64,000 nt of DNA from Tyto alba. Taxonomy: Eukaryota > Chordata > Aves > Strigiformes > Tytonidae. Below the pieces are notes generated by a model. It ran no database searches and was not told the DNA's origin. It worked only from the letters and a program-made list of their open reading frames with translations. The DNA is taken from the NCBI RefSeq assembly GCF_018691265.1, contig NW_024881316.1, positions 8,554,819 to 8,618,818 of the forward strand. Direction: 5' to 3'. Both the position numbers and the translations under genes were made by a program. This document shows, piece after piece, positions 48,716-60,560 of this stretch. The number at the start of each line of letters is the position of its first letter. Position 1 is the stretch's first letter.

Positions 48716-49039
48716 CATTGAGAGAAGGTGGTAATTATTCAACTATCCATTTTCATACATTTTAATAATCAGATGTTACATCCAAAATAAGATCGTTTTG
48801 AAGTTTTCTATAAAAATATGGGATCTGTGAAGTTCTTACCCATGTAAACAGCTCCTTTTTTTTCAAGTAGAGAATAATTACTTAGGAATTTGCATAACCT
48901 AGCTGTAAAAAATACTTTGATCCTATTTTTTTTTCTGCGTTCAGAAATGCATTTAGTCAAATATTTTGAACTTAATCAGTACATCTAAAGGGGAGCTTTG
49001 GTGTTAAAGGAGTTCATTTTGACCCCTTTATCTTTAGAA

Positions 49040-49690
49040 AGTAAGAGTCGGTGATCTCCATTAGACTGTATATCCCGCTGGGTAGTATCAGTTGCCCTTT
49101 TGTTATTGTAAGCTCTTTCTCTTACTTTTACTGTTTAAATAAATATATTGAAGCTAAAGAGTTAATGACAAATTCAGGAAGTCTTGACTTAACGGTGATG
49201 AAGTGAGACGCATTTTGTGCCATTCAATGTACACAATTTATAACCTCGTTTGATTACCACAGCATGTCCTCCGTCTATAAGGATTGCACCCGGGGGACTA
49301 GTCAACTTATTAATTCATCACTTGCCACCTTTTATGGTTGCAATAGCCCTTTATGGCATACAAGCAGAGAGATCTAGTAATCCGAAGGCTGCCAGCCGAC
49401 TGGTTCCACTCTAGCTGACCCTTTGTCTGCAGGCACAAAGCTGATAACTTTTCTCTGGGTTCCTCTTTCTTGGAGGCTGCGTTACACTCCTGCCTTTTGT
49501 CTTATGATAGGAACAAGCAGCTGCTGTTACTGCAGCTTCCAGGGAGGAACGGCCTTCCACAAGTTAACCTGTAGCTTTTTAAAGTGTCTTTTGATTTATC
49601 TGTCACCTGATCCATCAGCAATGAATAATTTTCATGGAAGGTGCACTTTAATTACCTTCCCATTTGACTAGCATTATCATGCCCTATCTA
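49040..49690. promoter_or_regulatory. Candidate conserved non-coding element (intron 5)
   Basis: This is unique sequence with a relatively balanced base composition and retained CpGs (TCCCGCTGG, CTCCGTCTATAAGG, ACCCGGGGG, ATCCGAAGG, AGCCGACTGG, AACGGCC). It has several homeodomain-like stretches (CTTATTAATTCATCA, CTTTAATTACCTTCC, GGTAATTAATC) and a TGTCACCTGATCC motif. It has no repeat homology that I can see, and long T tracts begin right after it. Enhancer function is inferred only. Confidence 0.25.
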
Positions 49691-49824
49691 GGTAATTAAT
49701 CTCACGAAGTATCCAATTTCAGTCTTTATTGCTGGCAGGCAGGCCTTCTGAATTATATGTGCTTGAATGGGCATTGGGTCTGTTGTTAAACCAAATAGGC
49801 CATGAAACAAATTTTGGGTCCCTC

Positions 49825-49878
49825 TTTTTTTTTTTTTTTCCCCCCATGTTTTTTGTACTTTTTTTTTTTTTTTTTTTT
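49825..49878. repeat. T15-C6 ... T20 composite tract
   Basis: Fifteen T followed by six C, a short spacer, then twenty T. A C run directly after a T run is unusual here. Confidence 0.93.
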
Positions 49879-50737
49879 CCTTAATATGTCTGTAAAGATG
49901 TTGTGGTCTAGTTGCTTTGGCTGACATAGTAGAGATTTGTACAATGTAAATCAGGAAAGAGCAATGGTAGAAAATGGTGACAGATCCAAAAATAATTAAA
50001 ATAGCACAGATAATAAAAGTCAATCCGTCTCTGAAGAGGTAGTTACCAGGTTGTGAAACTGGGTACTGCAAGTAATCGTTTTTTTGCTCTTATATAATGT
50101 ATAGCTTTTACAGTATGAACTCTGCCAAAGAGTTACTTTGTAGAACTCGTGCATTCAGAGGATAAATTAAAAGTCATCCTCCCAGTATCAGATTAGGAAT
50201 TTGCAATTGTATTCAGTTTTGTGTTTCATTGCTCTGTGGGTGAAAGGTAGACCTTTAAAAATGTACTGGTGAACCAGAAGATTAAATAACATGGTAATAA
50301 ATTTGTAGAAGAGGTATTTTTTTTTCTTATGCCAGTCTTATTAAAAATGGTGAAGGGTTAAGGTATTTGGAAAGCTGAACAAAAATGCTGTCTCAGTGGC
50401 TAAAGAATACATAATAGCATATATCTGAAATCTTTAATTCAGTTGCCTACCTCTTTAGACATACTATATCTATTTTGGTGATTCCTAGCTAATTTTTCTG
50501 AAAGTGTTTTTTTTTTTCTCTGTTTCCTCTCAATTACCTTCCATTCCCTAAAGAAAAAAAATTAACAAGTTAAATTTTACAAAGGTTTTGACAGAAACAC
50601 CTTACCTCAGATACATCTGAGAATTCCTTGAGAATTTTCACAAGTCCATTTCCTGGAAATAAATGTACTCACTTTATCACTGACGCTGAAGAATGTGTGT
50701 GTTAGTCAAGTTTCATGTTTTGAGAATTATCATATTT

Positions 50738-50755
50738 AAAAAAAAAAAAAAAAAA
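50738..50755. repeat. Poly(A) tract, 18 nt
   Basis: An uninterrupted A run followed by GGGAA. Confidence 0.95.
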
Positions 50756-52189
50756 GGGAATTAAGAAAGTATGAAGATTTATGAAGGAAATTATGAAATC
50801 TTAATATCATAAGATTTTTCTTTGTTGTCTTAATTTTTAAGTTAGCCAAAGCAGGCTGTTTGATACTCTTAACTAAAATCCTTGAAATAATAAGACAGCT
50901 TTACAAAGGTACAATTGAACCTGTAATACTGTTTTTTCTTTACTGTTTGCAGGACTTCTTTAATATCAAAGTTTGATTATCTACCATATTTTTTTTTTTT
51001 TCTTATTTAGAGGAGATACATTTTTTATTAATCAGTTCTCCATACATGAGAAAATTTGGTATAATTGTGGTTTATGCTTAGAATAATTTTAGGGGAAAAA
51101 ATGCGAAAATATTTAACTGGATGAAAAGTGGAGGTAACTGTGTTTAACCATGTAACTCTTCTACCACTTTGAACTTCAGAAAATGGGAACAATGAACAAC
51201 ATGGAGATTGATCCTGGAATGCAGAATCTTTCACCTTCAGGTCGCCAATTCAAATTCAGTCAACCCAAGCAGTGACCAAAAATTGTTACCATATGAAAGT
51301 TGTTTGTGAACTGTGTGGAATTTAAATGATGATCTCAGTTCATTTTCTTTTTCATAAACATCATCATAAGCAGTGCTTTTGGCAGGCACCCAAAAGACAA
51401 GGTAAGATTAAAGGAGCATGACCTAGTAAACTTTTCACTCCTGGTCATGATCCCTTCAGTTGAACATAGTAGCTGAAGAATTTTAGGTTGCTAATGTGAA
51501 TTGTACTTATTATCTGGATAAAGACAGAACTTCTGTATTTTTTTCCTTAAATATCATATTTTAATTAATTTGGATCTTTGGAGGCAGATACTGACTCAGT
51601 GTGTTAGACTGCCAGTTTCGTGGGTGCTCCTGCAGCTTGAATTACATTCAAACCAAAACCGTTCATTGAATATAAAAAGAAAACAATTGACTTCCTTTTG
51701 TTTTTAAGAAGCTTTATGAAATGATAAACTGATTTCTTCAGTTTTGTTTGCAGTTTGCCAGGAAAGAATATATTTTGGTACTTACCGAATGGCTCTTGCC
51801 ATATACTCAGACTTATATATTGCTAGCATAGTAGCTGTTTTCAGTCACAGGAATATAAAAACCCTTGAGAAAAAACTGTAAAAGACTTTATTAAAGTATG
51901 GTCATTTGCAGAGCATGAAGGATCTTTGCCAGCTGCCAAGCTGCTGAGCTTTAAGCTTTGCTACTGATTTTGAAAAGGAATTTAATGTTTGGTCTGAAAA
52001 GTATTTGTGTTCCCAAGTTTCACAGCTGATGTTTCAACAAGATACAGGGTGCTTAATTAAGATTTCTCAAAGTCTATTGCTTTAACAACTTTCTTTAGAA
52101 TGGTGCTAGAGAAAAAAAATATAAAAAAATAGCTATTTTGAAAGGTCATTTAAGGTACTATACAGCAGCTCTTGTCTGTTAAGAAGAGA

Positions 52190-52432
52190 ATGGTCTACTG
52201 GTTCAGGCACTGGACTGGGGCTCTGGAGATCCATGATAAATTACATAGTCATTCCCATAGGCATCTTGTGTTACTTTGGATAAATGACTTAATCTCTCCA
52301 TGACGCGATTCTTCATGAGAAGAATGAGGATAATAGGACTTCTTTGCATCAAAGGAGCATTGTGAAGAAAAATCCATTAGTGACTGTGAGGCGTTTAGAT
52401 ACTATTTTGCTAGTGGCTATATAAGTACTAAG
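52190..52432 (+). mobile_element. MIR/CORE-SINE, nearly full length
   Basis: The element begins TGGTCTACTGGTTCAGGCAC followed by TGGACTGGGGCTCTGGAGAT, which matches the tRNA-derived head of amniote MIR-type SINEs ('TAGTGGTTAGAGCACTGGACTGGG'). It continues through the CORE region (TTTGGATAAATGACTTAATC, then CTCTCCATGA, and ATGAGGATAATAGG). It ends with the 3' part common in sauropsid copies (TGTGAGGCGTTTAGATACT, then GGCTATATAAGTACTA). The B-box region is decayed. A long T-rich tract follows at 52461-52512. Confidence 0.8.
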
Positions 52433-52460
52433 ATAGGTGAAAGTTATCTATCTTCCTGCG

Positions 52461-52512
52461 TTTTTTTTTTTTTTTTTCTTCCTCTGTGTTTTTTTTTTTT
52501 TTTTTTTTTTCC
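52461..52512. repeat. Paired poly(T) tracts (T17 and T24)
   Basis: Two T runs separated by CTTCCTCTGTG, beginning about 30 nt after the MIR at 52190-52432. A plus-strand MIR would carry an A-rich tail if any, so the tract is not its tail. Confidence 0.94.
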
Positions 52513-55467
52513 GTTTCTTGTTAAAATGTATACTAGAATTAAGCCCTTGTTTTCATGTTAACCTAGAGCTGTTGGTCTTTGTTCAGTAATGGCCAAATTC
52601 TTCTTAACTGGAATTCCTGTAAACCTCCCTTAACAGACATTTTTGTCTTGCAATGCAAGAGATTGTAACATTCACTAGTCCAGTATATCACCAGCTTTTT
52701 AAGAAAGCTTGAGTCTCCTGCAGCTTTGCTGGATGCACTGAGTAACTGCCAGTGTCGCATATGAAAGAGAAACAAATCTCACCAGGAATCTCCAAGTTCT
52801 CAGACAGTGAGCAGGTAGCAGGTTTAGCCCTTAAGGATGTTTTAATACATTTGCTTATTAAAAAAAATCATGAGACTGTGACCTTTCTGAAATAGTTTGT
52901 TCTTGCTGGAACTTTGCTTTTAATCACTAATCACTGTGACATTTTTTTTGGCAACCTAACCCTTGTGAATCTTTCTGCAGTGTTCTAGGTAAGTCTCCTA
53001 TGGGACAAAAGCAGGTCTTTAATACAGCAGTTTTAAAACTGTAACACTGATGCATTCTTCCATTCCCTAATTGCACCTGGGAAGATCTGGTTCTTGTTGC
53101 AGTTAATAAGTTGTTCACCCAGTGTTCTAAAATAACAAGACTGGTCACATTAAAGTGCTTTTTCTTGGCTCATGTTTTTTTTTTACCCCACTACTCCAAA
53201 TGAGAGGAATAATTTTATGGAGACCAGCACCATTATCCTTTGTGTGGAAAGATCTTAGGTTTGTTTTATATTGGAAGCATTCTAAAACTTAGGTGTCACC
53301 TTTCTGCCACTTTACAACATCATTAAAGCTCAGGAGGTTGTTCAGGCATATGGGCATAAGTTTTTTTTAGCTTCTGTTCTAATGGCTCCAGAGTATGCAA
53401 TTTTTCAATCTGATGGTCTTCTGAGATCACACAAAAGTAGGTGTAAACAGAAGATACTAAACTTTGGGGACTAATTTTGTTATTTTCATTTTGATTTGAA
53501 ATACAGTAATTTGTGGTGGGCAAATTCAAACCTTTAATAAGGAGATAGTCACAGAGTAAGTTTTAGACACAAATGCTGAGGACAGTGTCCCACAGCTCCA
53601 GATGATGGGGAACAAAGACAGAACCATCAAGTCTTGGCCTCCTGGTTCTTCAACACTTTCTCAAAGCCACCATCCTGCCTCACAAATTTGCAGTGTGATG
53701 CTGTGATCACTTTGCCACCTTCTTGCTCCACATTACATTTTGTTGACCCAACCATAAAGGAAGAGAAAAACTAAAATGCTCAGCTGAAGCTTGGAGAATG
53801 CAACATGTTTGGGTCCCACACAGGTGAGAGGACTCCCACACAGTGGTATATTCCCCTCTTCTGACCATGCACTACCATTTTGCTTTTCACGACTGATGAT
53901 TTTCACTAGGGGAAAGAGGGATCTTCAGAAAGCTGTTTCTTTATTCACATTAATTTTGAAAAGTTTCGGTAAAAGAGTGAAAGGAAGGTAAAATATGTAC
54001 TACTGAAGAAAGAAGTTAACTGATAAACTTTTAAAAGCATCCTCTAGATTCCTGTTGACGTGAAGGAAATTTCACACATTTGGACAATGGGCTAATAACA
54101 TTTATGATATAGCTGGGCTTGTAATGGTACAACCCCAAATGTGTATTAAGAATACATAAAGCTCTTAAATGAATGCCTTGTCTACATTCCAGGGGTTTAT
54201 AGACAACTTTGCACTGTTCAGTCACCATGGGAATAAGGAGTCCTTGCACACCTATTTCCTAATCTGAAATTTCACTGGTGTTTTTCTAGTCCTCTTTCCT
54301 TTATGTTCTCAAGCCCCTCTTCTTCCCCCTTCTCTTCCCCTTCTTTCTTGTCTCAGTGACAGTGTTGGTCTGTGAAATAACAGTACATCACCACTGTTGC
54401 TGACATTTTACAATTACTTATGCCATTAATATCACTCTGAAGTTGAAACATCACAGTCTACTTACAGGTCAAATTCCAAAGGTTTTCAAAATGACTGTTA
54501 CTGCAGTTGTAAATGAGGGTTTTAACTGACATCTCTATCAATTGTTATAGTTCATATTCTTGTAAAGCAGTTCGGATTTGTATGAAATAGAGTTATATCT
54601 TCCTCATGGTTTTTGAAACACAGAGAATAGAATTTACCAGTCCAGTAAATACCACATTTTCTAAAATTTTTACTACTGTAGTGAGAAAAGCCATTATTTT
54701 TTAAAAAGAAGACAGGAATTGTGGCCTCTTTATCTTTTCCTGTGCAGTACAAAAATGTATTCAGTTTAATGGAATGCCATAATGCACTCCTAAACTGTCA
54801 GATTTCTAAATACGAGCCATACATCATGACAGTGCAGAACAATGTATTTTGTACCAAAGCAGTTCTATTAGAGAAGGTGAAAATATGTTAATCCTACCTT
54901 GATCATTCGGGGATCCATATGAATTTGCATTATTCTTTTAACCTTGAAGTGAGTAGGAGATAGGTTTTGATTTTTTGAAGAAAATTATGTTCAACTACAA
55001 AAAGTATTTTTTTTTACAATATTATTAATGACTTCACAGACATCAGTAATTATTATTTGCACATATTCAAAATATCAAAAATCTCAGTGAAAATTTGTTA
55101 CACCTTTTTAATTTTTTTTCACTAGGGGAATTGTTTGAGGCTTTTAATTTTTTTGCTTGTAATTTTTATCCATTTTGAGTTAGAATACTAATTGTTTTAT
55201 TATAGTCTATAAAGTCTGGACATAAAACTGCTCACAGTTTCTGTTGCTCACAGATTACACTGACATGCAAACTAGTGTTGGAAAATATGGCCACAGATAG
55301 GTTATACAGATTTATAGATTATTGCATTGAGTTGTCTCAAATATAATTGCATAGTCGGAGCACCTGAAAATACCATTCTAAAAAATGTTTTAACCTTACA
55401 GGAAATGATCCAGGTGACCAGTGCTAACTGTACTATTGAATCCGTTTTAGGGGAGGGGTGTGTGGGG

Positions 55468-55486
55468 AAAAAAAAAAAAAAAAAAA
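55468..55486. repeat. G-rich stretch followed by poly(A), 19 nt
   Basis: Nineteen A directly after GGGGAGGGGTGTGTGGGG (three G4 runs). Confidence 0.94.
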
Positions 55487-55995
55487 GTAGTAAGGTAAGT
55501 GTTGCAGTGGATAAAAAACTTAATTTTTTTTTGAGTTTATAAAGTTGAAGTACTACTAGACAGATCAAGTACCGCAAAACATGAAAGTAGTTAGATTTTG
55601 GTAACTTACTGTGAATTAAATGAAATCTACTCATGTTCTTATCATATGAAACATCTTGGGAAATTTTGATTTGAGGTGGTTTGTTTTTGTCAGGAACATA
55701 CATAGAACAGAAAAGCTCAAGATAAATATGTATGAAACCATTCATACTTATATTTAGTTCAAGAATATTAGATTTTGGGGGTTTTATAAGTATGAAATAA
55801 TTTATATTTTAGAATTTAACAAAATTATTTGCTTCTGAAAGGTCCAAGAGTGGCCACTTGGAAAGTAAAACTTAGTCTTCAGTATGAGTACAATGTGGAC
55901 TCCATTAAAGATGACCCTCATTGTATTGCTTCAGCACCATGATCACATGTGAGCCTAGAGAAACCTCAAACAGGTAGTTTAATTCAATATTAAGA

Positions 55996-56096
55996 AGTGA
56001 TAATTATCTCCGTTTTACAGTTGCAAAAGCAATGATACAAAGTACTTGAAAGGACTTGAGTGCTAAATCCTATGTTCATAATCCAGATTCCAGTGT
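55996..56096 (-). mobile_element. MIR/CORE-SINE fragment
   Basis: GAAGTGATAATTATCTCCGT then TTTACAGTTGCAAAAGCAAT and GTACTTGAAAGGACTTGAGT match the reverse complement of the MIR CORE ('TATTATCCCCATTTTACAGATGAGGAAACTGAGGCACAGAG...'). The right part (AAATCCTATGTTCATAATCC) fits the next MIR section more weakly. Confidence 0.6.
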
Positions 56097-56824
56097 TAAG
56101 AAGGCAAGAGAACAGTTTCCTCTTACTCTCAACTGTTGTTCCACAGATCTCATGTAAAGAAAATGATGGAATAGTGTGGATTTGAGCACAGAGGAGTAAT
56201 AGAAATATTTTATCAGTAGATTATTATTACGAGGGATCAAGAATAGCATGAAATTTCTGCCTCTGCTTGTAGAAAGTCAGGTGACTCAGGAGAAGGGTTC
56301 AGGAGAAAGGTACTAGAAAGGTACTAGGAGCTGATTAGCTTAAAACATAGCTCCTTCTGCCTTTAATTTGGCACTGTGAGCCAGAAAACCTGTCCAGAGG
56401 TGAGTGTGCCAGTATTCATGATTTTTTTGAGAAAAGAACAGGGTCAGCATTCTGTTAAAATGGGGTGCTATGTCTCGGAAATGCTGCTCTGGCATTATTC
56501 TGTAGCCTGTGAAATGGGAGAATCGGGTTTGTTCCCTTCTTTAATGGATGAGTTTAATTGCGCTTCCTCCATTTATCTAAGAACATCCTAATTTTTAGGT
56601 CACAGTCATGATTATGTGTAGCGCCTAATTTTCTTCCTCTCTTGTTGCCTTTTTTTCACATGACAGGGATTCAACAGGAATGATAGAGACTCCTTGTTGC
56701 TACAGGTTTCACTGGTGTTCAGAAATGTACTGGGAGGGAATGCAGGGAAAATATCATTAATGAAATGACAGTTTAATATAATGATTAGTACTGATATGAA
56801 AACAAATGATTGATTTTGTAACAT

Positions 56825-56990
56825 GAGATATTTAGGCTGGAAATTATAAGTTTTCTAACCATCAGACCAGTGAGATTCTGGAGCAGCCTTTTGATGAGAG
56901 ATCTGATTTTAAGATGGAGCTTGATCATTCTTTTGGAAGGACTGACATCACGTGGTTTCCTGAGTTGGCACGTGACTGGATACAGTGATC
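56825..56990 (+). mobile_element. Old CR1/L3-like LINE fragment (C-terminal region)
   Basis: TTTTCTAACCATCAGACCAG, then AGATTCTGGAGCAGCCTTTT and TTTTAAGATGGAGCTTGATC match the wording of old CR1/L3-type LINE 3' coding ends in sauropsids ('TTTCTAACCATCAGAGNAGTGAAGTTCTGGAACAGCCT'). Translated, it gives broken pieces (ILEQPF, FKMELDHSF). It is short, diverged and inactive. The strand follows from the orientation of the coding remnant. Confidence 0.5.
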
Positions 56991-59439
56991 CCAAAGCACC
57001 CTTCCACTCCTACCTTCTTAATTAGGAAAATACTTTATATTTTGTTATGTTCTCCAATTTCTCAGAAACATTTCACCTGTAATTTGATGGTGGTATTTTT
57101 TATTGCTTAAGAGAGGTTGAACATAGAAAAGAAAAATCTTTGTTGAGATTGCAGAAGTCTGGTAATTGATATGTGAACTGGAGATGATGAAATAGCTGCA
57201 TGTAGGGTAAGAAACAAGGAGGACACTGTTCACATTGAAATGGCTGGAAGGGATGTATAAACAATTATGGCAGTTTGTATAGCTCTTTTAATATCGATGT
57301 CAAGTCTGATAAAGCATAGAGTAAGTGTTGTTTCATTGGATAGCATAAATTTAGAAAGCGAACAAAGACTTATCCCCAGTTTGTTTACTTTTAAATGAAT
57401 GTTGCATTTGTTAACCTTTTAGGATCTGTAAATTCTGCATCACTGATACTAAAAATTCATTTGAGTGTATTCTGACTTCACAATTTTTAAATCAAAACAC
57501 TTTTTTTGTAATTTGTGGGAGGACAAATCATGCTGTAGTCAGTAAACAAAGTACTCCAAAATATTGGTTTACATTGATACTACAGTTAAATGAGTTCAAA
57601 TCACATTTTTTTTTTATTTTTTATGTTATGCCATCAGTACTTCAAACCCAGAAGACGAATTTATGATCCTTAATAGTAACTGATTCTATGATGCAATTTA
57701 AACAAATTTTTCCTTGCTTTATAAAAACTAAATGCTAAAAGGCTTTTCTGCTACAGGGAATAACAGTATGGTCTTATGTAGTGTCTGAGTTTAAGGGACT
57801 CTGGAAGATTGCTTTTATCCTAGCTCTGTTAATGTTAAAGCTTCTGCTTTCACAGGTTGTGCTGCTAATGACTCAGCACCTTTTTGGCAATGAAACAAGA
57901 AGCATGTCATTCATAATCAAGGTGTTAAAATAAAGTTTTGAATCCCATTATAAGGAGGTACTTTGCAACGGGTGATTAACTTGCTCTGTGGCATGAAACC
58001 CCTGGAGGAGGGTCTTTAAGGTTACAGATTATAAGTAATGACATAATTACCTGATGATGTAAAAATATGACCAAGGTTTTAAAATGTGGTTTCTGTGAAT
58101 GCTTCAGGTGCAGGATGCCCACTGAATAATGCCCATGGCCTGATTTTCAGTAGTGATTGCTATGGGGAACAGTTCCTGTCAAAGTCTTGGGAAGGAAGAT
58201 GTGATGATAGGACACAAATTCACCTTGCTCAGTCAGGCTTCAGGGACACAATAAAGCAGACACCTGCCAGACTCCTTGGCAGGAGTATTTACTGCATAAC
58301 TGAAGTTCCACTGGACTTGTAGGCAATTATAATCTCTGAAAATCATTATGTGAGTTACGAAAACAAAGGAATTAAAAAGCAGAGGCTACTTCTGAAAAAT
58401 TTGGGCATTGGTATGAACTGCCTATGTACATTTTTTTTTATTATATATCATTATTTGAAGCTTAGATAGAAAAGAAAATGGATTTCTTCATTGCTGATCA
58501 TAGTTAATTTATCAAAAAAGTAGAGTTCTGAAAGGAATTGCTTTTTAAAACTTTGTGGGTTTTCAATCCATTTTTCTTCCTTTAACAAATTGATCTGTCA
58601 TTCTTGAAAGATCAGCAAAATCCCACAAAGTCATAGTAGTTTTTGTACAGCTTTTGAACATCATAAAATAGATTCTTTTACGTGAATGAGAGTGTGTACA
58701 TTTCTGTGGATTTTAATAACCTGCATTCATTTACTTACCACTCTTGTTTAACCTTAAAGTAACAACCTAGACATTTTCCAGGATCTATTCTCCAGTGTTT
58801 AGTTCACTGTGTTGTTATTTACTTTAGTTGTCTTGCCAACTAAGGTTGAATTACACAAATATTTGACTCAGAGTCACTGTAGCTATACGTCTTTAAACTG
58901 TTTCTCTTCACCTATCAGACTGAGTAGGGTTATACTGGGGAATATTATTACTTGAATGGAATACCTGCAGTAACAATCCAGATGTTGAAAGAAGTGCTAA
59001 GGATGATTCAGAAGACAGTTCTTTCTCACTGTATTATGCCGAACCCATTGTCCCTTCTGCGAAAAAGAACTTTGCAATTGGATTTTTTGTTTTTCAAACA
59101 AAATAAAAAAACCTGAAGTCTTGTCAGCTGTAGCCTTGGCACAATTTGCAAGAGAGGTGTTAACCTCAGTGTCCTGAGCAAATTCTGGTTTTAAAAATTA
59201 TGTCTTACATCCCTATCATTCCCGCTGTAGCTTCAGTTGGATTAGCTATTCATTTCCTGTCCCAAACCTTTGTGTAGCTTTTCCATGTGCTCTTTAACAG
59301 TTTCCACATTTCACCCTAGAGCTAACTGTAATCATCTTTCTTTGTCTGTCCCCACGTACAGACAGAATAATTGTGAAACTCTTTGCAGGCTCATAGAGAA
59401 GCTAGCCAAAGGCCAACTGCATTAACTAAATTAAGATAA

Positions 59440-60560
59440 AATTCTAGATCCAGCACAATCAGAATTTAAAGCAGGGCATGAAATGGTTTTAGTGGCATGT
59501 GTAATAGGTAATCTGCTCCTGTCAGTGAAGAGAGTTCAGACATCTATTCTCATCACTTTAGACATATCTGAATCATTTAACACGGTTGATCATGAGATAG
59601 TACTTTCTTACTTGAGAGTTAGTGGGATCCAAAGTAATACACTAAAATGGTTGGCGTTCTTCTCAGGCAAACACATCTAACAAGTAGTCAGGACAGACTG
59701 CCTTTCTGTTCTTCATCCTAGTGTCTTTCAAGAATCAGTTCTATTGCTAGGTCTTTTTGGCATCTATACTCAGCTACTGTGTGAACAGGTCAGATGGTAT
59801 GCTTGAGAAATATGCAGATCATATACATACTCTTTTGTACTTAGAGACCTGTAACCAGTCCAGTTTCACTGTCGTGGCAACTGATTGCAAGAAAACAGGA
59901 CAAAATGAAGAATAGTTGGTTGAAACTGAACTCAGATGAGTCAGAGATGGTACTAGCAAGAAAAATATGACAAGTCAGTGAGTTTCAGTCCCAGTATAGT
60001 AGCTTCTCATGAAAGTTATGCATCATTTTTTGATCAGTGCATTCCATAATTTAGGAGAACATCTGTATTCTGTGTCAACACTATAGCTGCCACAAAGTGA
60101 CCTCTGTTAAATAAAACTGTACATCTTTCTTCTTTGGGTAAGAGAGTCTACCTCATCCTGCTGGATGTTGAACTGGCTGCAGTTTTTCATTCATTTAAAG
60201 CTTCTCCCTTGGATGAGAGCAACAGAGTATGCCTGAGCGTAAAGCTCTTAGTGTGTAGGGAAAGTTATCTAATACAAAAGGTTGCAACAACTCAGACTAC
60301 CATGAGCACATCAGACTGCCTTACATTGGCTTTTCAGAGAATTAGGCTTAACTTCAGTCTCCACTCTTATCTTCAAGACTCTTTGGCCCGGTCCCAGATA
60401 TTTAAAAGGCTATCTCAAGCCCCAGTGCTTGATACCTTCCCTGCTGGAAGTTCTCCAGTAGATTTCTTCACAGTAAATATAAGGCTTATCTGTAGAAGAG
60501 AGCATACAGCAGTACAGTTTGCATCAAAGTCTCTGAGTTAATTCCCAAGGAATCTGATGA
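59440..60560 (+). mobile_element. Ancient L2-like LINE relic (reverse-transcriptase and C-terminal region)
   Basis: Joining short reading frames by eye shows LINE reverse-transcriptase similarity in the right order: SEFKAGHEMVLV (like the SGFRPGH motif), then ILITLDISESFNTVDHEIVL (the RT A-box, normally LDLSAAFDTVDH), a decayed SVLGPLLF region near 59730-59770, KYADHIHTLLYL near 59800 (like YADDTQLYL), SWLKLNSDESEMVLARKI near 59920-59970, a YLIQKVATT stretch near 60265 (like LQLVQNAAA), and HWLF...FKTLWPGPRYLKGYL near 60325-60410 (like HWLPV...FKALHGLAPPYL). Stops and frameshifts make it inactive. The motifs fit the L2 group better than avian CR1, whose equivalents read DFCKAFDTVPHDIL. Clade and ends are approximate. 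Confidence 0.72.

Noticed and set aside
49688..50071. 127-codon minus-strand ORF with Lys-rich stretches
   Set aside because: Its Lys runs are translated poly(T) tracts; there is no coding signal beyond an open frame.
55450..55467. G-rich stretch before a poly(A) tract as a G-quadruplex
   Set aside because: Only three G4 runs are present, so a standard four-tract quadruplex is not supported.
60134..60541. 135-codon plus-strand ORF as an independent gene
   Set aside because: It overlaps the L2-like LINE relic, and its YLIQKVATT segment fits the LINE C-terminal region. No gene context.
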